Source: Gloeomargarita sp. SRBZ-1_bins_9
GTDB lineage: Bacteria; Cyanobacteriota; Cyanobacteriia; Gloeomargaritales; Gloeomargaritaceae
Direction: 5' to 3'
Length of the DNA: 64,000 bases
Assembly (NCBI GenBank): GCA_039794565.1
Contig: JAUQVX010000004.1
Span: forward strand, 113,439-177,438
Every line of letters starts with the position of its first letter. Positions within the stretch are counted from its first letter, which is position 1. The notes under the pieces are model-generated. The model saw only the letters and a list, made by a program, of their open reading frames with translations. It made no database searches and was not told the origin of the DNA. The translations under genes were made by a program, and so were the position numbers. Below, in pieces: positions 58,317-64,000 of the stretch.

Positions 58317-58679
58317 CTACCCCTTCGTCCGGTGTACTTCCACGCTCACCTGGCCTGGGAAATTGGGAATCGGCGGTGCCACCTTGGTCACCCGCACCGT
58401 CACCCCCCGCACCAATGGCCACGCCAGCACCTTTTCCGCCAAGACATGGGCCAGTCGCTCCAGTAGGTAAAACCGCGCCCCGGCAATGGTGCTCTGCACC
58501 TGCTCGATCACCCCCCGGTAATCCACCGTGTCGGCAATGTCGTCCGTCTGCGCTGCCTTTTCCAGGGACAACTCCAGCTTCAGGTCCACCGCAAACCACT
58601 GCCCCAGCGTTCGTTCCTCTGGTAGGAACCCCGTGTAGCCGTAGGCGCGGATGTTGTGCAGGTAAAGGGCGTCCGTCAT
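58317..58679 (-). CDS. folB: Dihydroneopterin aldolase
   Basis: 120 residues from ATG 58679, normal length. LYLHNIRAYGYTGFLPEERT carries the active-site Tyr/Glu motif (G-x-L-P-x-E), and DTVDYRGVIEQVQS, YLLERLAHVLAEKVL and VRVTKVAPPIPNFPGQVSV match the family. It acts in folate synthesis, making 6-hydroxymethyl-dihydropterin. Sandwiched between gloB and recJ with 2-5 bp spacing. Confidence 0.94.
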   Translation of the reverse strand: MTDALYLHNIRAYGYTGFLPEERTLGQWFAVDLKLELSLEKAAQTDDIADTVDYRGVIEQVQSTIAGARFYLLERLAHVLAEKVLAWPLVRGVTVRVTKVAPPIPNFPGQVSVEVHRTKG

Positions 58680-58683
58680 TGGC

Positions 58684-59454
58684 CTAGAACTGGTCCTTGC
58701 GGCTGCGTAAACGGGCAAAGACGGTGACCGGGTCCGTGCTGCCTGTGGCTTGCTGAACCGCCGGCACATCCCAGCGCAAAAACGGGTTGATCCGCTTTTC
58801 CAACCCCAGGGTGCTGGGAATGGTGGCTTCCCCCCTTTGCCGCCGCGCCCGGACCTGTTGGGCATAGGTTTGCAAGTCGGCATTGTCCGGCTCCACCGTC
58901 AGGGCAAAACGCAGATTATTTTCCGTGTATTCGTGGGCACACCACACCCGAGTGTCATCCGGCAACGGCCGCAATTGCGCCAGGGAGTTGAGCATCTGGG
59001 CCGGCGTGCCCTCAAACAACCGCCCACAGCCCCCGGAAAACAACGTATCCCCGATGAACAAATCCCCCGGCTGGTCCGCCGTCGGCAAGAAGTAATAGGC
59101 GATGTGGGCCTGGGTATGACCGGGAACAAACAAAATCTCTGCCCGCCGTCCGGCAAACGTCACCACGTCCCCAGGGGCCAAAAACACCCGTTGTCCCGGA
59201 ATCCGGCCCCGGTCTTTCTCCCCGCCGTACACCGTTGCCTGGGGGAAACGGGCCAGCAAATCCAAATTGCCCCCCACATGGTCCCCGTGATGGTGGGTGT
59301 TGAAGATGGCTGTCAAGGTCAAGCCCTGCTCCTGCAAAAACCCCAACACCGTTGCCGGTTCTGCCGGGTCCACCACCGCCGCCTGGCCCCCCGGCCCATC
59401 CCACAGCACAAAGATGTAGTTGTCCCGCAGCGCCGGCAAGCAGGTGATGTGCAT
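58684..59454 (-). CDS. gloB: Hydroxyacylglutathione hydrolase (glyoxalase II)
   Basis: 256 residues. The metallo-beta-lactamase metal-binding motif is [13 protein letters not shown] (H-x-H-x-D-H), followed by the [11 protein letters not shown]is and [19 protein letters not shown] with the bridging Asp. [18 protein letters not shown] and the C-terminal DWDVPAVQ-like and RRKDQF glutathione part are present. It hydrolyses S-lactoylglutathione in methylglyoxal detoxification. First gene of the minus-strand gloB-folB-recJ set. Confidence 0.94.
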   Translation of the reverse strand: MHITCLPALRDNYIFVLWDGPGGQAAVVDPAEPATVLGFLQEQGLTLTAIFNTHHHGDHVGGNLDLLARFPQATVYGGEKDRGRIPGQRVFLAPGDVVTFAGRRAEILFVPGHTQAHIAYYFLPTADQPGDLFIGDTLFSGGCGRLFEGTPAQMLNSLAQLRPLPDDTRVWCAHEYTENNLRFALTVEPDNADLQTYAQQVRARRQRGEATIPSTLGLEKRINPFLRWDVPAVQQATGSTDPVTVFARLRSRKDQF

Positions 59455-59560
59455 CCTAGATTACTCCCCATTCGCCCGTTGCATTTTAGCACAGGCCGCC
59501 CGAGCGCCGAAAAGTAGGGATTTGCCATAATAGGGGTCGGAAATCCTGTGGGGACTGGCC

Positions 59561-60199
59561 ATGAACATGGATGTCGCTAACCTACGTCTGGACTACAACC
59601 GCGATACCCTGTTGACGGCCGACCCAGACCCCTGGGTGCAATTCGAGCGCTGGTTTGCCGAGGCCTGCGCTGCACCGATTCGCGAACCCAACGCCATGAC
59701 CCTAGCGACGGTGGATGAACAGGGCCACCCCGACGCGCGCGTGGTTTTGCTCAAGGGCTTTGACCGGGACGGCCTACAGTTTTACACCAACCTCACCAGC
59801 CGCAAGGGACGGGATTTAACCCATTGCCCCTACGGCGCCCTGGTCTTTTGGTGGGAACCCCTGGAGCGCCAGGTGCGGTTTCGGGGGCCAGTGACCCTTC
59901 TTTCTGCCGATGAATGCGACGCTTACTTCCGCCAGCGCCCCCGCGCAAGCCAAATCGGTGCCTGGACCTCTCCCCAGAGCCAGGAAATTCCCGACCGACA
60001 GGTGCTGGAGGACCGCTTTGCCCAACTGGTGCGGCAGTACGATGGTCAAGACATTCCCCGACCCCCCTACTGGGGTGGCTACCGCCTGACCCCCCACTGG
60101 ATTGAGTTCTGGCAGGGGCGTCCTTCCCGCCTGCACGACCGCATCGCCTACGACCGCCAACCCGATGGCACCTGGCGCCAATACCGCCTGGCCCCCTAA
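59561..60199 (+). CDS. pdxH: Pyridoxamine 5'-phosphate oxidase
   Basis: 212 residues. The N-terminus LRLDYNRDTLLTADPDPWVQFERWF matches PdxH. FMN-binding DARVVLLKGFDRDGLQFYTNLTSRKG and the C-terminal WGGYRLTPHWIEFWQGRPSRLHDR are diagnostic. It oxidises PNP/PMP to PLP with FMN, giving vitamin B6. It stands alone, with an intergenic gap of about 160 bp before nblA. Confidence 0.95.
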   Translation: MNMDVANLRLDYNRDTLLTADPDPWVQFERWFAEACAAPIREPNAMTLATVDEQGHPDARVVLLKGFDRDGLQFYTNLTSRKGRDLTHCPYGALVFWWEPLERQVRFRGPVTLLSADECDAYFRQRPRASQIGAWTSPQSQEIPDRQVLEDRFAQLVRQYDGQDIPRPPYWGGYRLTPHWIEFWQGRPSRLHDRIAYDRQPDGTWRQYRLAP

Positions 60200-60360
60200 A
60201 AGGTTCGCTGTGAACACTTCTCGCCGGGGTACTCCTGTTACAACTTTCTTAACCCGGTCCGCGTAATACGCACCTGGCGCTTTGTCAAGAATTCGTTTAT
60301 ATTTCTTAACTAAGCGTTATGGTGAGTAACCGGGGTGTTGTGGACCCGGAGGAGGTTGTG

Positions 60361-60552
60361 ATGGACGATCAACCCTTTGAGTTATCCCTGGAGCAGGAGT
60401 TCAGCCTGCGGTCGTTTGAAACCCAGGTGCGGCAGATGAGCCGGGAGCAGGCCCAGGAGTTTCTGGTCAAGCTCTACCACCACATGTTGCTCAAGGAGAA
60501 AATGTACCAGCATTTTCTCAAGTTCCAGTGGGGGATTGAGCCGGGGCTGTGA
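60361..60552 (+). CDS. nblA: NblA/Ycf18-family phycobilisome degradation protein
   Basis: 63 residues from ATG 60361, with GGAGG at 60349-60353; the frame opens earlier at 60319 without conservation. FELSLEQEFSLRSFETQV, QMSREQAQEFLVKLY and the tail MYQHFLKFQWGIEPGL fit NblA. NblA binds phycobiliproteins and directs Clp-dependent breakdown of phycobilisomes, classically under nitrogen starvation. The upstream gap (60200-60360) has an AT-rich TTATAT at ~60296 but no GTA-N8-TAC that I can see. Confidence 0.88.
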   Translation: MDDQPFELSLEQEFSLRSFETQVRQMSREQAQEFLVKLYHHMLLKEKMYQHFLKFQWGIEPGL

Positions 60553-60664
60553 GGCCAGGATGAGCCGCGATTTCTGGTCGGATTCCGGGGGGAATCGGGC
60601 CGGGAGTCGGCGGTGACCATTGCCAGCGGGATAGAATGGAACAGCTGGGGTTCATGTCCTGTAG

Positions 60665-62299
60665 GTGACAGAAAAACGGTTTGCCAGTATTCCAGAAGCA
60701 TTGGCGGCTCTGCGCGCGGGCCAAGCGATCGTTGTAGTGGATGACGAGCAGCGGGAAAACGAGGGGGATTTAGTTTGTGCCGCCCAATTTGCCACCCCCA
60801 GCATGATTAATTTCATGGCGGTGGAGGCGCGGGGGTTAATTTGCCTGGCCTTGACGGGGGAACGGCTGGATGAGTTGCAGCTGCCCCTGATGGTGAGCAA
60901 CAGCACCGACCCCAACCAGACGGCCTTTACGGTGAGTGTGGATGCGGCGCCGGAGTTTGGAGTGACGACGGGGATTTCCGCCGAAGACCGGGCCAAGACG
61001 ATTCAGGTGGTGTTGGACCCGCGCACCCGCCCGGAGGATTTACGGCGACCGGGGCATGTGTTTCCCATTCGCGCCAAACCGGGGGGTGTGCTGGAGCGGG
61101 CCGGTCACACGGAGGCGGCGGTGGATTTGGCGCGCTTGGCGGGGTTATATCCAGCGGGGGTGATTTGTGAAATCCAAAACCCGGACGGTTCCATGGCGCG
61201 GCTGCCGGAGCTGTTTGCCTACGCCCGCAAGCACAACCTACTCATCATTAGCATTGCCGATTTGATCCAGTATCGGTTGCAGCATGAACGGTTTGTGGTG
61301 CGGGAGTCGGTGGCGGATTTGCCGACGGAATTCGGTCATTTTCAGATTTACGGCTATCGCAACCGGCAGGACGGTTCGGAACACGTAGCCATTGTCAAGG
61401 GGGACCCGCGCAACTTTCCCCACCAACCGGTGCTGGTGCGGGTGCATTCGGAGTGCTTAACGGGGGATGCCCTGGGGTCGCTGCGCTGCGATTGCCGGCG
61501 TCAGTTGCAGGCGGCCTTGAAAATGATCGAGCATGCGGGCCAGGGGGTGGTGGTCTATCTGCGCCAGGAGGGGCGGGGCATTGGTTTAATTAATAAGCTC
61601 AAGGCCTATGCGCTCCAGGACCAGGGCTTTGACACGGTGGAGGCCAACGAAAAGCTGGGGTTTCCAGCGGATTTGCGCAACTACGGGGTGGGCGCCCAGA
61701 TCCTCCACGATTTGGGGGTGAATCAGATTCGCCTGATCACCAACAATCCCCGGAAAATTGCCGGTTTGCGGGGTTACGGGCTGACGGTGGTGGAGCGGGT
61801 GCCCTTGATCGTGGAAATTACCCAGCACAATTTGCACTACCTGGCCACCAAGGCGGACAAGCTGGGGCATTTGTTGCTGCAAACGTACCTGATGGCCCTG
61901 GCGTTGCACTGGCGACGGACTCCCACCCCCACCGAACGCTACACGTATCTGGAAAAGTTGCGCCACTTAACAACCCTGCATGACCTGCGCCTGCGGGAGG
62001 TGACCCGGTCAGTGGCGGCGGCGGTGTTTGACCATGCCGAACTCATTGTGCATTTGGGGTTTGACCAGCCAGATTTGGCCTCCCCGAACTGGTACCGGCA
62101 ACCGGATCATCCCTACTACCAAGCCGTTATGGCCATCCTGCAACAGGTGCATACCTGGCCTGGTTTGCGCTCGTTGGAATTTTTGCTGGCGACGGGCAAA
62201 GACCCCCTGCTCAACCTACAGGTACAACTGGACCGCCGTCCCTACCCCAACGATGCACCCCTGACCACGCAGGTCATTTATCAATGGCCTTGTGAATAA
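60665..62299 (+). CDS. ribBA: Bifunctional 3,4-dihydroxy-2-butanone-4-phosphate synthase / GTP cyclohydrolase II
   Basis: 544 residues from a GTG. DHBP synthase half (residues 1-~205): [16 protein letters not shown] with the metal-binding Glu residues, [17 protein letters not shown] cyclohydrolase II half (~210-400): [20 protein letters not shown] with the zinc Cys residues, and [14 protein letters not shown]-terminal extension of ~140 residues (e.g. [20 protein letters not shown]) follows, typical of cyanobacterial RibBA. It makes the two precursors of riboflavin. I found no FMN riboswitch upstream. It overlaps mnmA tail-to-tail by 26 bp. Confidence 0.96.
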   Translation: MTEKRFASIPEALAALRAGQAIVVVDDEQRENEGDLVCAAQFATPSMINFMAVEARGLICLALTGERLDELQLPLMVSNSTDPNQTAFTVSVDAAPEFGVTTGISAEDRAKTIQVVLDPRTRPEDLRRPGHVFPIRAKPGGVLERAGHTEAAVDLARLAGLYPAGVICEIQNPDGSMARLPELFAYARKHNLLIISIADLIQYRLQHERFVVRESVADLPTEFGHFQIYGYRNRQDGSEHVAIVKGDPRNFPHQPVLVRVHSECLTGDALGSLRCDCRRQLQAALKMIEHAGQGVVVYLRQEGRGIGLINKLKAYALQDQGFDTVEANEKLGFPADLRNYGVGAQILHDLGVNQIRLITNNPRKIAGLRGYGLTVVERVPLIVEITQHNLHYLATKADKLGHLLLQTYLMALALHWRRTPTPTERYTYLEKLRHLTTLHDLRLREVTRSVAAAVFDHAELIVHLGFDQPDLASPNWYRQPDHPYYQAVMAILQQVHTWPGLRSLEFLLATGKDPLLNLQVQLDRRPYPNDAPLTTQVIYQWPCE

Positions 62300-63341
62300 T
62301 ACCGCCTCCCAGGAGCAGGTCGTCTTGGTAAAACACGGCGGCTTGTCCGGGAGTGACACCGAATTGGGGTTCGGCGAATTTCACTTCCACCGTGCCATCA
62401 GTTTGGGGCACCACCCAGCAGTCCACCGCCGGCGACTGGTAGCGGATTTGCACCTGGCAGGACAAGGGGGTGGTAGGCGGGGCGATACTCACCCAATTCA
62501 AGCGATGCACGTAGCAACCCAGCGACAGGGCTTCTTCCCGCGTTCCGACGATCACCCGGTTGTTGGGGGCATCCAGCGCTAGGACGTAAAGCGGTTCCGG
62601 TGCGGCGATACCCAGGCCCCGCCGTTGCCCAATCGTATAGTGATGCACGCCCGAGTGATAGCCCAGTACTTGTCCCTGGCGATTGACGATTTCTCCTTGT
62701 TTGGGGGGCAAATAGCGGTCCAGAAATGCCTGCATGGAGCCATGGGCCTCGATGAGACATAAGTCCTGGCTTTCGGGTTTGGTGGCCGTCGCTAGACCAT
62801 ACTGGGCTGCTAGGGCGCGGGTTTGGGTTTTCGTGAGTCCACCGAGGGGAAACAGCGTCGCCGCCAGGTGTTCCTGCTCCAGGGTGTAAAGAAAGTAAGA
62901 CTGGTCCTTGCGACGGTCCACGGCCCGACGGAGTTCGTAACGTCCCGTGTCCGGGTTAAAGGTGATGCGGGCGTAGTGACCGGTGGCAATGCGTTCAACT
63001 CCCCAGGTGTCCCGTGCGTACTGCAACATGGGGCCGAATTTCACCCAGCGATTGCATTGGGAACAGGGTAGCGGCGTAGTACCTTGGCTATAGCCCTGCA
63101 CCAGGTAGTCCATAATTTGGCCCCGGAACACCTCCCGCATATCCACCACATGGTGGGGAATGCTCAATTGGGCGCAAACCCGGGCCGCATCCACCATGCC
63201 TTCGCTGCAACACTGTCCCTTACCGGGCATCAGCCACAGGGTCAGGCCGATTACGTCATAGCCCTGGGCTACCAAGTGCGCAGCAGCGGTGGAGCTATCC
63301 ACACCCCCTGACATGCCCACGACGACCCGTTCCTTCTTCAT
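62274..63341 (-). CDS. mnmA: tRNA-specific 2-thiouridylase
   Basis: 355 residues. It starts [20 protein letters not shown], the PP-loop. The catalytic Cys residues are in [15 protein letters not shown] (first) and SQDLCLIEA (second); HYARI and the C-terminal beta-barrel region ([11 protein letters not shown]) complete it. It thiolates U34 of tRNA-Lys, -Glu and -Gln; tRNA-Lys(UUU) in this window is one substrate type. The last 26 bp overlap the ribBA end. Confidence 0.96.
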   Translation of the reverse strand: MKKERVVVGMSGGVDSSTAAAHLVAQGYDVIGLTLWLMPGKGQCCSEGMVDAARVCAQLSIPHHVVDMREVFRGQIMDYLVQGYSQGTTPLPCSQCNRWVKFGPMLQYARDTWGVERIATGHYARITFNPDTGRYELRRAVDRRKDQSYFLYTLEQEHLAATLFPLGGLTKTQTRALAAQYGLATATKPESQDLCLIEAHGSMQAFLDRYLPPKQGEIVNRQGQVLGYHSGVHHYTIGQRRGLGIAAPEPLYVLALDAPNNRVIVGTREEALSLGCYVHRLNWVSIAPPTTPLSCQVQIRYQSPAVDCWVVPQTDGTVEVKFAEPQFGVTPGQAAVFYQDDLLLGGGIIHKAIDK

Positions 63342-63419
63342 ACTTAAACAACAACACTCTTTCTTTATCTATTATGACAGGGGATGCAGGGGGTGCGGGG
63401 GCATTGCAGTCTTACATGA

Positions 63420-63502
63420 GTTTCAATTCCTTTCAATCCCGCATACTCTTGATATCCGCGCCTGTTACCCTTCGGTTTTCGGGTTTCAATCCCTTTGAAT
63501 CC
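63420..63502 (-). repeat. Degenerate trailer of the CRISPR array with slipped handle copies
   Basis: Left of the last recognisable repeat, the 10-mer TTTCAATCCC (minus strand GGGATTGAAA) recurs in register: TTTCAATTCC at 63420, TTTCAATCCC at 63431, TTTCAATCCC at 63484, TTTGAATCCC at 63494, and again in the terminal repeat at 63504. The 63431 copy continues as GCATAC, so it is half of a normal repeat that has lost the other 20 nt. The 36 nt between 63447 and 63482 is spacer length. This is an eroded unit at the leader-distal end. Confidence 0.75.
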
Positions 63503-64000
63503 CTTTCAATCCCGCAACCGGGATGAAGAGTTTGAGACTGTCAGGATTTTGGCCAACGCTTTACCGAGTGATTGTTTCAATCCCGCATACCGGGATGAAG
63601 AGTTTGAGACTAGTCCTGGTGTCGATTTCCGCAAGATTTTACAGGACGTTTCAATCCCGCATACCGGGATGAAGAGTTTGAGACTGTACGGTGTACCCAA
63701 CAATGTCAGGACCCGACATAAGTTTCAATCCCGCATACCGGGATGAAGAGTTTGAGACCCGACTTTATCAGGTCCTGCGCCGATTTTCTGGCCAGTTTCA
63801 ATCCCGCATACCGGGATGAAGAGTTTGAGACAAGATTGCCGGATTCTTGGCCAGGGATGTCGTGGGGTTTCAATCCCGCATACCGGGATGAAGAGTTTGA
63901 GACAAAGGGAACTGCCTGACCTAGAACCGCATGACATCATGTTTCAATCCCGCATACCGGGATGAAGAGTTTGAGACGTAACGCTCTACCAAAGCCTTGC
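63503..64000 (-). CRISPR. CRISPR array, seven repeats visible, continues beyond the window
   Basis: Repeats are 37 nt; on the minus strand they begin GTCTCAAACTCTTCATCCCG and end GCGGGATTGAAAC. The perfect hairpin arms TCCCG and CGGGA around GTATG lie just before the ATTGAAAC handle. Repeats start (plus coordinates) at 63503 (36 nt, one base lost, first base C), 63574, 63648, 63722, 63795, 63867 and 63941; the last six are identical. Spacers are 35-37 nt, all different. The handle and the degenerate left end both suggest leftward transcription, with the leader and cas genes past 64000. Type cannot be assigned without cas genes. Confidence 0.95.

Noticed and set aside
60200..60360. NtcA site before nblA
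   Set aside because: No GTA-N8-TAC was found; the nearest GTAATACGC lacks the second half.
60553..60664. FMN riboswitch upstream of ribBA
   Set aside because: No RFN element conserved sequence was seen; only a short GATTCC/GGAATC hairpin at 60581-60596.
63495..63940. Small open frames with repeated peptides at the right edge (e.g. LKLFIPVCGIET)
   Set aside because: The repeated peptide is the translation of the CRISPR repeat; these are not genes.

Overview
The window is chromosomal DNA of a unicellular-type, high-GC cyanobacterium. The main evidence is the split rpoC1/rpoC2 pair, NdhO, NblA, a phytol kinase homologue, GuaB3, the small RNA Yfr1 between guaB3 and trxA, the urtABCDE urea transporter, and two perfect GTA-N8-TAC NtcA sites. 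I cannot name the genus from this sequence alone. Genes are densely packed, with many 1-35 bp overlaps between neighbours both head-to-tail and tail-to-tail. I see no insertion sequence, prophage or integrase. The only clearly accessory element is a CRISPR array at the right edge.

Layout. 1-7.7 kb: a partial membrane protein, a secreted FxLYD-like protein, a pyruvate-kinase-like paralogue, an APH/P-loop kinase fusion, a universal stress protein and hisD. 7.8-18.1 kb: rpsT-tatD-rpoB-rpoC1-rpoC2, all on the + strand. 18.1-22.9 kb: a sugar epimerase (HpnA type), murG, dnaX and an EamA transporter. 22.9-36.4 kb: a metal and urea island. It starts with a cobalamin riboswitch and cbiMNQ, then an NtcA-type promoter and ureABC, then ureEFD on the opposite strand. 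ureG follows, then a second NtcA-type promoter with urtABCDE, and finally a detached cbiO-like ATPase and a small membrane protein. 36.4-38.7 kb: an intact membrane-anchored zinc-ribbon/PstS-like binding protein and a decayed tandem copy, then tRNA-Lys(UUU). 38.8-41.3 kb: rhomboid protease, orphan sugar-type ABC ATPase, phytol kinase and ndhO. 41.4-49.1 kb: a PAS/GAF/GGDEF/EAL protein followed closely by ugd-uxs-galE and a pentapeptide-repeat membrane protein. 49.1-63.3 kb: housekeeping genes (ABC1 kinase, acyl-activating enzyme, guaB3, yfr1, trxA, rpmB, ispF, HU, recJ, folB, gloB, pdxH, nblA, ribBA, mnmA). 63.4-64.0 kb: the degenerate end of a CRISPR array that runs off the window.

How the parts fit. 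The island at 23-36 kb links urea uptake (UrtABCDE), urea hydrolysis (UreABC, a nickel enzyme), nickel insertion (UreDEFG) and a group-I ECF cobalt/nickel importer whose membrane parts (CbiMNQ) and ATPase (CbiO) flank the urea genes. The two NtcA-type promoters predict induction under nitrogen limitation, while the B12 riboswitch predicts cobalamin repression of the metal importer. The c-di-GMP enzyme placed 36 bp ahead of the UDP-glucuronate/UDP-xylose/UDP-galactose genes suggests a surface-polysaccharide unit.

The points most worth following up are four: the split Co/Ni importer around the urea genes; the CRISPR trailer, where the last repeats carry slipped copies of the crRNA handle; the zinc-ribbon/TM/phosphate-binding-type protein with its decaying twin; and the c-di-GMP/UDP-sugar neighbourhood.
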